DNA of 51,300 nucleotides from Candidatus Zambryskibacteria bacterium RIFCSPHIGHO2_01_FULL_46_25 (GTDB taxonomy: Bacteria > Patescibacteriota > Minisyncoccia > Phycocordibacterales > Zambryskibacteraceae). The notes below the pieces were generated by a model, which saw nothing but the letters and a program-made list of their open reading frames with translations, was not told the DNA's origin and made no database searches. A program made the position numbers and the translations under genes. Positions 18,668 through 27,593 of the stretch are shown piece by piece; positions within the stretch are counted from its first letter, which is position 1; each line of letters starts with the position of its first letter. The stretch spans positions 68,939 to 120,238 of the forward strand of contig MHVH01000006.1 of the NCBI GenBank assembly GCA_001825155.1, in the 5' to 3' direction.

Positions 18668-20305
18668 ATGCATTTCCCCGAACTCTTGGAAATTCTCCTA
18701 AAACAGAGAGGTATCTCGCCTGAAGAAAAGGAAAACTTTTTCAATCCGGACTATAATCGACTGCATGACGCGCTTTTGCTCCCAGACATGGAGAAGGCTC
18801 GCGATAGGGTGATAAGAGCGATGAAGGAAGATGAACATATTGTGGTTTTCTCGGACTACGATGCCGACGGCATACCGGGAGCGGTAGTGCTCTCGGACTT
18901 TTTTAACAGAGCGGGGTATAAAAATATTTCTTTCTACATTCCTCACAGGCACGACGAGGGCTTCGGCTTGAATGAGGACGCGATTGAAGAATGCGCGAAG
19001 AAGGGAGCCAATCTTATAATCACCGTGGATTGCGGTACGGCGGACGCAGAGGAATTGGCGCTTGCGAAAAAACTTGGCATGGATGTAATCGTGACGGACC
19101 ACCACGAGTCATCCGAATTGCCAAAAGCGTTTGCCATAGTGAATCCAAAACTCAAAGACTCCAAATATCCCTTCCGGGATATTTGTGGCGCGGCTATCGC
19201 CTTCAAACTGGTGCAGGCGATATTGGCGAAAGAAAAATCCGCCAGCTGGCGGATCGGCATCAAGGAGGGTATGGAGAAGTGGTCTCTCGACATGGTGGGC
19301 ATCGCCACTCTCTCGGACATGGTGCCGCTGGTGGGGGAGAACAGGATTTTCGCGCGCTTCGGCCTCGATGTATTGAGAAAGTCTCCGAGGCCGGGGCTCG
19401 CGGCGCTCTTTAACAAGCTTAATCTGGATAGGAAAACGCTTACAGAAGACGATGTCACCTTCATGATTACGCCAAGGATCAATGCCGCTTCCCGTATGGG
19501 CGTGCCGTATGACGCCTTCAAACTTCTTTCGACGAACGACCCCGAGGAAGCGGAAAAGCTGGTAGTTCATCTCGAGAAAATCAACAATGAACGCAAGGGG
19601 ATGGTGGCAAGCATGGTAAAAGAAGCGAAGAATCATCTCGAAAAGCGGGAAAGGGTCGGAGAAGTGATTGTGGTCGGCAATCCGGAGTGGAAGCCGTCTC
19701 TTGTGGGTCTTGTTTGCAACTCTTTGGTAGAGGCGTATGCAAAACCAGCTTTTGTGTGGGGTCGGGACGGAGATGGGGTGATTAAGGGTTCGTGCCGGTC
19801 GTACAACGGTTACAACTTATTTAAATTGATGGAGAGCGCGAAGGATTCCTTCATAGAATTTGGTGGGCACACGGGCGCGGGCGGATTCTCGGTCACTTTG
19901 GAAAATCTGGCAACACTGGAGGAGAAACTCTCAGATGCGCTTCAGGCGGTTTCTCCGCCACTTGGCGGTGAAACCGCCAAGTCCCTCGCGGTCACTCTTC
20001 CCGATATTTGCGAGGATCTTTGGAAAGTTGTTGCGCAATTCGCCCCGTTTGGAATTGGCAACGAGAAACCGGTTTTCAAAATCGCCAATGCGCCGATAAA
20101 ATCGCTTCGCCAGTTCGGCAAAGAGAATAATCACATGGAACTCGGCCTCGGCAATGGGCTCAAGGCCATCTCTTTCTTCTCTTCTCCTTCTTCTTACTCC
20201 ATACTTCCTACTGCTACCCAATGCACCCTCTACGCCCACATTGAAAAATCCTATTTCAGAAATCGCCCGGAGATACGTCTGAGGATAGTTGATATAGAAA
20301 GTTAA
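18668..20305 (+). CDS. recJ: single-stranded-DNA-specific exonuclease
   Basis: FSDYDADGIPGAVVL, TVDCGTA, VTDHHE, GGHTGAGGFSVT. Confidence 0.92.
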   Translation: MHFPELLEILLKQRGISPEEKENFFNPDYNRLHDALLLPDMEKARDRVIRAMKEDEHIVVFSDYDADGIPGAVVLSDFFNRAGYKNISFYIPHRHDEGFGLNEDAIEECAKKGANLIITVDCGTADAEELALAKKLGMDVIVTDHHESSELPKAFAIVNPKLKDSKYPFRDICGAAIAFKLVQAILAKEKSASWRIGIKEGMEKWSLDMVGIATLSDMVPLVGENRIFARFGLDVLRKSPRPGLAALFNKLNLDRKTLTEDDVTFMITPRINAASRMGVPYDAFKLLSTNDPEEAEKLVVHLEKINNERKGMVASMVKEAKNHLEKRERVGEVIVVGNPEWKPSLVGLVCNSLVEAYAKPAFVWGRDGDGVIKGSCRSYNGYNLFKLMESAKDSFIEFGGHTGAGGFSVTLENLATLEEKLSDALQAVSPPLGGETAKSLAVTLPDICEDLWKVVAQFAPFGIGNEKPVFKIANAPIKSLRQFGKENNHMELGLGNGLKAISFFSSPSSYSILPTATQCTLYAHIEKSYFRNRPEIRLRIVDIES

Positions 20306-20307
20306 AC

Positions 20308-20769
20308 TTAATTTAAATAATCTTCAATCTCTTTTATTCTTTTTAAATCGTCTTGTTCTTTTTTCTCTTTCCTAAGTTTTCCTTGAAGGCCGATTTCATA
20401 AATCTTTAAATGCTGATCGGGGGAGATATTGAAAAAATTGGCATTCTTTAACGAAGCCGGTTCTAATTTAAGCGGTTCTCCTATTAATGTTTCAATATCT
20501 TTCTTGTCTATGAATGAGACATAAACATCACTTCTGATTAATTCTCTTTCATGATCCGGATCAGTTCTAAATCCGTTTTTTAACAAAACTTCTTTGCATG
20601 TTAAAAAGTCCTCAGGCTTATTTATGATAAAGTCGATGTCATTGACGTCATTTTTACTATTCAACGCCAAATATAATCCCAAAGAACCATAAACAATCGG
20701 GCGGATACTCTCTTTGTTGAGTTTTTCTGTTATCTCTACGAAAGTATTCACTAATTGGGAATCAGACAT
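20308..20769 (-). CDS. nucleotidyltransferase-like protein
   Basis: YGSLGLYLALNSKNDVNDIDFIINKPEDF. Confidence 0.5.
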   Translation of the reverse strand: MSDSQLVNTFVEITEKLNKESIRPIVYGSLGLYLALNSKNDVNDIDFIINKPEDFLTCKEVLLKNGFRTDPDHERELIRSDVYVSFIDKKDIETLIGEPLKLEPASLKNANFFNISPDQHLKIYEIGLQGKLRKEKKEQDDLKRIKEIEDYLN

Positions 20770-20832
20770 ATCCCTACTTTAGCTCATATTTCATAAAAAA
20801 TCCTTTAACTTGCCTATGCTAGACTTTAAGTA

Positions 20833-21309
20833 ATGATTACTATTTATACAGACGGAGCATCGAGAGGGAATCCCGGTCCGGGAGGCTGGGGCGCTATTAT
20901 CATAAACACCGTGAGGGTGGCGGAGCTTGGTGGCAGGGAAGAACATACGACCAACAACAGGATGGAACTCGTGGCCGCCATTAAGGCATTGGGCTTCGCC
21001 GGTAAACTCGACGATACTCCGATGGAAGTGCATACCGACTCCGAATACGTGATGAAAGGCATGACTTCCTGGATTACAGGCTGGCAGAAGAGGAACTGGC
21101 GTACCACTTCGAAAAAGCCTGTGTTAAATCAGGATTTGTGGAAAGAACTCTTGAGGGTGGCTGAAGGCAAGGCGATAGAATGGAAGCACGTTGCCGGCCA
21201 CTCTGGTCACAAGCCGAACGACCGATGCGATGAGATAGCAACTTCTTACGCGGACGATATTTCTACGCCTCTCTACAATGGACCGCGCGATTTTTACAAG
21301 CATCTTTAG
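20833..21309 (+). CDS. rnhA: ribonuclease HI
   Basis: IYTDGASRGNPGPGGWGAII...NNRMELVAAI...HTDSEYV. Confidence 0.95.
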   Translation: MITIYTDGASRGNPGPGGWGAIIINTVRVAELGGREEHTTNNRMELVAAIKALGFAGKLDDTPMEVHTDSEYVMKGMTSWITGWQKRNWRTTSKKPVLNQDLWKELLRVAEGKAIEWKHVAGHSGHKPNDRCDEIATSYADDISTPLYNGPRDFYKHL

Positions 21310-22729
21310 CTTCGCTTCGGGCATTCTCGTGGCGTCTTTTGTTTTCATCTCGCCTATTGTAAGCATTTTTCTCATTCTCGTCGCGTTTGCGGTACTTCTC
21401 GCGGAGAAAATTTATCAAAATCATATCGGCAAAGAAGTTTTGCTTGTCACTTTTGCTCTGATTGCTTTCGGATTGGGCACATTGCGCTACGCGGTGAAAG
21501 ATTTTCACGAGCTTGTCACGCCTTCGGGCGAGGGAATTGTCGTAAGCGAGCCAGAACAGCGGGATAACGCGACCCGGTTTGTACTGCGCGCGGACAATGG
21601 GGAAAAAGTTCTGGTGAGCGCCGGGTTATACGAAGAAATTTTATACGGAGACAGAGTGAGAATAGAAGGGAAGCTCGAAAGGCCCGGCATGTTAGAGGAT
21701 TTCGACTACGCGGCGTATCTGTCGAAAGACGATATCTACTGGACCATGGGCTTCGCCAAGACGGAGGTTGTCTTGAGCGGTCATGGCCAGCCTATAAAAG
21801 CAGGTCTGCTTAAAATTAAGAAAAGTTTCGTAAACAAGATTAGAGAAACCTTCGCCGAGCCATACGCGTCTCTGCTCGCGGGGCTCATTGTCGCCGGTCG
21901 TGACGCCATGCCGAAGAATATTCTTGAAGAATTCCGCCGCGCGGGCATTATTCATATCGTGGTGCTCTCGGGCTACAACATTACCATTATCGCCGATTTC
22001 CTGCGGAGAATGTTCGAGAAACTCTTCTTGCTTTCTTCGAGAACCGCCGTGCCGCAGCTTGCTTCGGGGGCGTCGATTGCAGGGATTCTACTTTTCGTCA
22101 TCATGACCGGAGCGGAAGCGACGGTGGTGCGAGCGGCTATCATGGTGCTTACGGTCATCGCGGCAAAAATGTTGGGGAGGAAGTACTCCGCGCCCCGCGC
22201 CTTGCTTCTGGCCGGCACGGTAATGCTCATTCATAATCCGAAAATACTTGTATTCGACGCTTCGTTCCAGCTATCTTTCCTCGCCACCCTCGCTCTTATC
22301 TATGTCGTGCCTGTTGTCGAAAAATATTTGGAATTTATAACCGAGAGATGGGAGTTGCGCATGACGGTCACGACAACTATAGCTACGCAAGTGACGGTGC
22401 TGCCACTCCTTGTCTACTCGGTAGGGGATTTCTCTCTCGTTTCACTGCCGGCAAACGTTCTGGTGCTCCTCATTATCCCTTACACCATGCTTCTCGGCTT
22501 TCTCGCCGCCGTCTCTGCTTATATTGGCGCGCTTGTCGCTATGCCTCTCTCGTATCTCGCGTATATTCTCCTCTGGTGGATACTCGGTGTCTCAAGCTTT
22601 CTCGGTAATCTGCCCTTCGCCACTATCGCGGTTCCGCACGTTTCCGCGTGGATGGTTATTTTGGTTTACTTGGTTCTAATTACTTTCGTGTGGCGCTGGC
22701 GAAGTTTTCCTCGCAAGATTGCCAGTTGA
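21278..22729 (+). CDS. comEC: ComEC/Rec2-type DNA uptake channel, membrane module
   Basis: Multi-TM; FRRAGIIHIVVLSGYNITIIADFL; DASFQLSFLATLALI. Confidence 0.85.
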   Translation: MDRAIFTSIFSFASGILVASFVFISPIVSIFLILVAFAVLLAEKIYQNHIGKEVLLVTFALIAFGLGTLRYAVKDFHELVTPSGEGIVVSEPEQRDNATRFVLRADNGEKVLVSAGLYEEILYGDRVRIEGKLERPGMLEDFDYAAYLSKDDIYWTMGFAKTEVVLSGHGQPIKAGLLKIKKSFVNKIRETFAEPYASLLAGLIVAGRDAMPKNILEEFRRAGIIHIVVLSGYNITIIADFLRRMFEKLFLLSSRTAVPQLASGASIAGILLFVIMTGAEATVVRAAIMVLTVIAAKMLGRKYSAPRALLLAGTVMLIHNPKILVFDASFQLSFLATLALIYVVPVVEKYLEFITERWELRMTVTTTIATQVTVLPLLVYSVGDFSLVSLPANVLVLLIIPYTMLLGFLAAVSAYIGALVAMPLSYLAYILLWWILGVSSFLGNLPFATIAVPHVSAWMVILVYLVLITFVWRWRSFPRKIAS

Positions 22730-23303
22730 GATTCTCGAAGAAGTCTTCGACATATTGCTTCTTGCCGGAAGGCTGATAATCGGCGACGAAGGAGTGTTCC
22801 CACATGTCGAGAGCGAGTATGGGAGCAAGGCCTGTGAGATGACCCAAGTGCTGTTCATCTATCCAAGCGTTTAGAAGTCTCTGAGATTGCGGGTCATAGT
22901 AGAGCATTGCCCAGCCGATGCCGCGCGTAGTGGCGAGCGTCTTGAATCTCTTGAGCCATCTGTCGAACGTGCCCCATTCACCCTCAATTGCTTTCATCAA
23001 AGAGCCGTCCGCGGTGAGCGTAGTCGAACCACCTTCTAGGTGTGAAAAATAATATTCGTGATTCCTCATGCCATCGAACTCGAAGCCGAAGCGTCTGCCA
23101 ATCTCGCCTAAAGCATAGGCGTGTTCCTCGCCCGCTCCGACAAGTGGGCTCGAATCTTCAGAATATTCGTCAATCTTCGCTAATATGATATTGGTGTTCT
23201 TGACGTAGCCGGCATAGAGCTTGAGATGCTCCTCGACAGTTTTCTCCGAAATGCCTTTGAGCTTGGGGATATTGAATTTCTTTTCTTCGAATTGTTTCGC
23301 CAT
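22680..23303 (-). CDS. Fe/Mn superoxide dismutase family protein
   Basis: FNIPKLKGISEKTVEEHLKLY, NHEYYFSHL, LALDMWEHSFVADY. Confidence 0.9.
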   Translation of the reverse strand: MAKQFEEKKFNIPKLKGISEKTVEEHLKLYAGYVKNTNIILAKIDEYSEDSSPLVGAGEEHAYALGEIGRRFGFEFDGMRNHEYYFSHLEGGSTTLTADGSLMKAIEGEWGTFDRWLKRFKTLATTRGIGWAMLYYDPQSQRLLNAWIDEQHLGHLTGLAPILALDMWEHSFVADYQPSGKKQYVEDFFENLNWQSCEENFASATRK

Positions 23304-23321
23304 ATATCGATTATATACTTA

Positions 23322-24194
23322 ATGACGATGGAATACATGCAAACCTTCCGTGCCAGATGGAAAGAGTGGCTGGCGGGGCTTCTCCTCCTGGCAAACATCC
23401 TTGTCTGGGCCGCTGTTCTGGGCAGAAGGGCGGATGGCAATCTCCGTGTCTATTTCCTCGATGTTGGACAGGGCGATGCCATACTCATAGACTCGCCTTC
23501 GCATGGCAGGGTGCTCATAGACGGTGGCAGGAATAGGACTGTGCTCTCGCAGTTGGGTAAAATTCTGCCTTTCGCTGACAAAAGAATTGACGCCATTATC
23601 GCCACGCATCCGGACGCGGATCACATAGGCGGTTTGCCAGAAGTGGTAAGGCGCTATGATGTCGGGCTTATCATCGAACCGGGCGTCGAGAGCGACAACG
23701 ATATAGATGACGAGCTCGCGAAAAGAGTAGATGAAAAAAATATTGAAACCGTGCTCGCGAGAAGGGGACAGGTTATAAACTTCGGTGATGGAGTAAGACT
23801 TACCATCCTTTTTCCGGACCGGGATGTCTCAAACTGGGAGACGAACGACGCTTCGGTGGTGGCAAGGCTCGAGTATGGGGAGTCGTCGTTCCTCTTCACC
23901 GGCGATTCGCCGATTCGTATTGAAAATATTCTGCTTGGATTAAATAAACAAATTCTCGATACGGATGTTCTGAAAGCTGGGCACCACGGCTCGCGCACAT
24001 CCACCTCGCTTACCTTCGCCGAAGCTGTTTCTCCGGAATATGCCGTAATCTCCGCCGGCAAGGACAATACTTACGGCCATCCGCACAAAGAAGTTTTGAA
24101 TATTTTAGAAAAAGTCGGGGCAAAAATTCTATCGACGATAGATTCCGGCACCATCGAATTCGAAACGGATGGCAAAACTTTAAAAATTAAATGA
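23322..24194 (+). CDS. ComEC-type metallo-beta-lactamase module as a separate gene
   Basis: LRVYFLDVGQGDAILIDSP, IDAIIATHPDADHIGGL, VLKAGHHGSRTSTS. Confidence 0.85.
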   Translation: MTMEYMQTFRARWKEWLAGLLLLANILVWAAVLGRRADGNLRVYFLDVGQGDAILIDSPSHGRVLIDGGRNRTVLSQLGKILPFADKRIDAIIATHPDADHIGGLPEVVRRYDVGLIIEPGVESDNDIDDELAKRVDEKNIETVLARRGQVINFGDGVRLTILFPDRDVSNWETNDASVVARLEYGESSFLFTGDSPIRIENILLGLNKQILDTDVLKAGHHGSRTSTSLTFAEAVSPEYAVISAGKDNTYGHPHKEVLNILEKVGAKILSTIDSGTIEFETDGKTLKIK

Positions 24195-24198
24195 GGAA

Positions 24199-24224
24199 GG
24201 CGCTGCCGCGTACGCGGCAGCGCC
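24199..24224 (-). terminator. GC-rich hairpin terminator
   Basis: ggcgctgccgcgtacgcggcagcgcc, near-perfect palindrome. Confidence 0.7.
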
Positions 24225-24235
24225 CAGGTTCTGCA

Positions 24236-24589
24236 TCACGGCTTGTGCTCCGCGACACCATTGTCCGGGTGGCGCTTGATCCAGAGGATGAAGTGGATTA
24301 ATCGGAGTCTCGAGCAGCGGCGAAGCAATGCCCCGCGCACCATTCCCGCGTAGACATCGTCGACACTGATTTCTGGGCAAGTGCCGAGATCGATGATGAA
24401 CACGAGAGGTACGAGGTTCACCGAGAGTTCGACTTCCTCGCGCGTGAGAATCTTGGCTTCGAGCAGGATGTCATCAGGCTTGTATGGACTGAACTCGGCC
24501 AGGATACGGACGATGTCTTCCTTGTGAACCTTGAGCGCCTCGCGTTCAGCGAAGGCGTTGAACGGCAGAGTGGCGTGAATGTGAGGCAT
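24236..24589 (-). CDS. hypothetical protein, 117 aa
   Basis: SD aaggagaa before ATG (MPHIHATLPFNAFAERE...), terminator downstream. Confidence 0.55.
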   Translation of the reverse strand: MPHIHATLPFNAFAEREALKVHKEDIVRILAEFSPYKPDDILLEAKILTREEVELSVNLVPLVFIIDLGTCPEISVDDVYAGMVRGALLRRCSRLRLIHFILWIKRHPDNGVAEHKP

Positions 24590-24717
24590 GAATTCTCCTT
24601 TCTGTCTGTTTTCTGCCGCCCAAATTACCACTTCCACCTCACCGCGTCAAATTCGAAACGGATGGGAAGGTCCTCCAGGTAAAATAGTCCACAGCTAATA
24701 ATGATTGGTATTCATAC

Positions 24718-24755
24718 ATACGTTATAATTTCACTGTGGTGAGCTAATAACGTAT
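24718..24755. repeat. 38-bp interrupted palindrome, upstream copy of PaaX/Cas2-like unit 1
   Basis: ATACGTTATAATTTCACTGTGGTGAGCTAATAACGTAT; overlaps the start codon of the enclosed gene. Confidence 0.9.
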
Positions 24756-25320
24756 GGGTAAACTGGAGCAACAAAGCAGAAAAAGAAGCAAGAGGAAACA
24801 TTTGCAGCAAATTATTTTAGCTACGGTAGCCGGTGCCGGTATTTTGGGTATTGGCCTCCTGGCTCCAAACGTGTTAGGGGCTATGGCGAAACTCGGTATT
24901 ATTCCAAATAGGAGGCAAAAAGAATATGTTAGTTCTTCCGCGAGCAAGATGGTTAAGAAGGGTCTTATGAGATTTAATGGAAAATTTTATGAACTTACCA
25001 TGGCCGGCCAAGAAAGGCTTCGCAGATGGGAATTTAATCAATTCAAATTCGAAAGACCGAAAAAATGGGATAAAAAATGGCGAGTGATTATTTTCGACAT
25101 ACCAGATAAAAAGAGAAAGGAGCGCGATCAGATAAGAACCCTTTTTAAGTCCGCCGGGTTTTATCTGTTACAAGAAAGTGTTTGGGTCTATCCTTATGAC
25201 TGCGAAGATATCATTGCACTATTGAAAACTGATTTCGGGGTCGGGAAAAATCTTCTCTATTTAATTGTTGAAGAGTTGGAAAACGATCGATATCTTAGAG
25301 ACGAATTCGACCTTGTCTGA
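24754..25320 (+). CDS. PaaX-like protein with Cas2-like C-terminal domain
   Basis: KKWDKKWRVIIFDIPDKKRKERDQIRTLFKSAGFYLLQESVWVYPYDCEDIIALL; N-terminal hydrophobic/HTH-like region. Confidence 0.7.
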   Translation: MGKLEQQSRKRSKRKHLQQIILATVAGAGILGIGLLAPNVLGAMAKLGIIPNRRQKEYVSSSASKMVKKGLMRFNGKFYELTMAGQERLRRWEFNQFKFERPKKWDKKWRVIIFDIPDKKRKERDQIRTLFKSAGFYLLQESVWVYPYDCEDIIALLKTDFGVGKNLLYLIVEELENDRYLRDEFDLV

Positions 25321-25347
25321 AATTTCTTCTACTATATAAATTATTGT

Positions 25348-25385
25348 GTACGTTATTATCTCACTGTGGTGAGTTTATAACGTAT
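25348..25385. repeat. 38-bp interrupted palindrome, downstream copy of unit 1
   Basis: GTACGTTATTATCTCACTGTGGTGAGTTTATAACGTAT; 33/38 identical to the upstream copy. Confidence 0.9.
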
Positions 25386-25432
25386 TAGAAATATATGGTC
25401 GCGGAGCCGGAACGTTCCGGCTCTTCTTTTTA

Positions 25433-25675
25433 TTAAATAACCCCTGTTTTCTTTAAGACAGAATGCGCGCCGCGCTTGGCGATAGTCTTCCAGCCCTTGG
25501 TTGAGAGGGTGAGGACGAGAGTTTTCTTGAGTTCCGGTACGTAAAGGCGCTTCTTCTGGAGGTTGGGGTACTTGCGTACCATGCCGGTGGGGTTGAATTG
25601 GGTAGCACGAGTCCTGTTGGAGTAGCCGCCTCCAATTCTTGAGCCCTTCTTGGTTACCGCGCAAATTCTTGCCAT
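25433..25675 (-). CDS. rpmB: 50S ribosomal protein L28
   Basis: MARICAVTKKGSRIGGGYSNRTRATQFNPTGMVRKYPNLQKKRLYVPELKK. Confidence 0.85.
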   Translation of the reverse strand: MARICAVTKKGSRIGGGYSNRTRATQFNPTGMVRKYPNLQKKRLYVPELKKTLVLTLSTKGWKTIAKRGAHSVLKKTGVI

Positions 25676-25714
25676 TAGGGCATTAGACTAACATACTTGC
25701 TATAATTCGTCTAA

Positions 25715-26338
25715 TTGAACATGGACCTTCCTTTCCAAATCGCCATTCTCATCATGTCGGTCGTCATTCACGAGGTCTCGCATGGCTATGCCGCAAGCTA
25801 CCTGGGCGACGATACCGCCCGTTGGCAGGGAAGGCTGACCCTAAACCCCTTTAAGCATCTCGACCTTGTGGGTTCTTTCCTCGTGCCGGTTGTGGCCTAC
25901 ATGACGGCCGGATTCATCTTCGGCTGGGCGAAGCCTGTGCCGTATAACCCTTACAACTTGCGCCCTGGTCGGTGGTCCGAGGCCATAGTCGCCGGAGCCG
26001 GGCCTGTATCCAACATATTCCTCGCTATCGTCTTCGGACTCATACTGCGTGCGGCTACCGCCAGCGGGGCAAGCTGGGCGAACGAATCCTTCGTATCCAT
26101 TACGGCCATAATCGTCTTCATCAACATTGTTTTGGCAATCTTCAACCTCGTACCCATACCGCCGCTTGATGGGTCGAAGCTCCTTTTCGCCATCTTTCCC
26201 GAGAATTCGCTCCGGCTCAGACAGTTTTTTGAAAAGTATGGGCTTATACTGGTGCTCTTCTTCATCTTCTTCCTGTGGCAGTACCTCTTCCCTTTAATTG
26301 TCCTTATTTTCAAGCTTATTACGGGAATCTCGTTTTAA
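25715..26338 (+). CDS. M50 family site-2 protease-like membrane peptidase
   Basis: VVIHEVSHGYAASYLGD, AGAGPVSNIFLA, FNLVPIPPLDGSKLL. Confidence 0.9.
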   Translation: MNMDLPFQIAILIMSVVIHEVSHGYAASYLGDDTARWQGRLTLNPFKHLDLVGSFLVPVVAYMTAGFIFGWAKPVPYNPYNLRPGRWSEAIVAGAGPVSNIFLAIVFGLILRAATASGASWANESFVSITAIIVFINIVLAIFNLVPIPPLDGSKLLFAIFPENSLRLRQFFEKYGLILVLFFIFFLWQYLFPLIVLIFKLITGISF

Positions 26339-26342
26339 AGTA

Positions 26343-26371
26343 TTGACAAACTCGACCATTGGGTGTATGAT
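26343..26371 (+). promoter_or_regulatory. promoter TTGACA-N17-TATGAT with TTGGGTG element
   Basis: ttgaca aactcgaccattgggtg tatgat. Confidence 0.75.
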
Positions 26372-26388
26372 ATAAAAAGAGGTATCCC

Positions 26389-26496
26389 ATGATACACTGG
26401 ACAGAGGGCTGGGATGAGTCTTTCTGGTACTGGGTTGCCGGCACGGTCGCGGTTCTCATTGTTTTCATACTCGTGTGCCGGCATTTCGTACCGTAA
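26389..26496 (+). CDS. 35-aa single-TM small protein
   Basis: [37 protein letters not shown] agaggt after the promoter. Confidence 0.6.
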   Translation: MIHWTEGWDESFWYWVAGTVAVLIVFILVCRHFVP

Positions 26497-26587
26497 TACC
26501 CTGGGCCCCTCGCAACGCGCGGTGGGTCCAGTTTGCTTTTTATGGCTTCATTTAGTACAGTATTTGTCTCCAAAGGGAGAGTTTTTA

Positions 26588-27004
26588 ATGTCTACAATCA
26601 ACCAGCTGGTCAAGAGAAAAAGGAAGAAGCTCCGCCGCAAGTCGAAGTCGGTTGCTTTGACGCGCGCTTTCAATACCCTTAAAAACAGGCCGGTCTACTT
26701 CAACTCCCCGTTCAAGCGAGGCGTGGCTACCAAGGTTACAACCAAGACTCCTAGGAAGCCGAACTCCGCCGTTCGCAAGATTGCTCGTGTTCGTCTGACC
26801 AATGGCATGGAGGTGACTGCATATATCCCGGGTATTGGCCACAACCTGCAAGAGCACTCGGTGGTACTTATCCGCGGAGGACTGGTGAGAGATGTTGGTC
26901 TCCGCTACTCTGTCGTACGAGGCGTTCTTGACGCAACCGGCGTAGAAAGCCGAAGACAAGCCAGAAGCCAGTATGGAGCGAAGAAGCCAAAAAAAGTTAA
27001 ATAA
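26588..27004 (+). CDS. rpsL: 30S ribosomal protein S12
   Basis: [13 protein letters not shown]...[20 protein letters not shown]. Confidence 0.97.
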   Translation: MSTINQLVKRKRKKLRRKSKSVALTRAFNTLKNRPVYFNSPFKRGVATKVTTKTPRKPNSAVRKIARVRLTNGMEVTAYIPGIGHNLQEHSVVLIRGGLVRDVGLRYSVVRGVLDATGVESRRQARSQYGAKKPKKVK

Positions 27005-27030
27005 GTTGTATAAGTTGAATAAGCAAGAAA

Positions 27031-27501
27031 ATGCGACGCAAACTCAAGACTAAGCCGAAAATAGAACCCGATTACCTCTACGAATCCGAGAGGGTGACTA
27101 AATTTGTAAATTACGTCATGGAAGAGGGGAAGAAGAATACCGCGCGCAAAGTCGTGTACCAGGCACTCGATTTGATAAAAGAAAAGACGAAGAATGCCAA
27201 CCCGCTTGAAGTGTTCGAAACTGCTTTGAAGAACACCGGCCCCTTGATGGAAGTGCGCAGCCGCCGAGTCGGAGGCGCGAACTACCAGGTGCCGAGAGAG
27301 GTGCGTCCCGAACGTCGCCAGTTTCTCTCCATGAAGTGGATTATAAATGCCGCCCGCAATAAAAAAGGCAAAGCTATGCACGAAAAATTGGCGGAAGAGA
27401 TTATCGCCGCGTCAAACAACGAAGGAGAGGCCATAAAGAAGAGAGAAACCATGCATAAGATGGCTGAAGCCAACAAGGCCTTCGCGCATTTTGCCTGGTA
27501 G
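27031..27501 (+). CDS. rpsG: 30S ribosomal protein S7
   Basis: VEVRSRRVGGANYQVPREVRPERR-like core. Confidence 0.97.
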   Translation: MRRKLKTKPKIEPDYLYESERVTKFVNYVMEEGKKNTARKVVYQALDLIKEKTKNANPLEVFETALKNTGPLMEVRSRRVGGANYQVPREVRPERRQFLSMKWIINAARNKKGKAMHEKLAEEIIAASNNEGEAIKKRETMHKMAEANKAFAHFAW

Positions 27502-27593
27502 ATACCAATTTACAAATGATCCAAATTATACAAATGGCAACGAATTATTCGCAGGCATTAGCAGATTGGTGTAATTCGTAGATTAGTACTTAT

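Noticed and set aside
24754-25320. CRISPR-Cas adaptation gene (cas2)
   Set aside because: The Cas2-like domain is C-terminal in a PaaX-like architecture and no repeat-spacer array, cas1 or effector gene is visible; the flanking palindromes are single copies, not an array.
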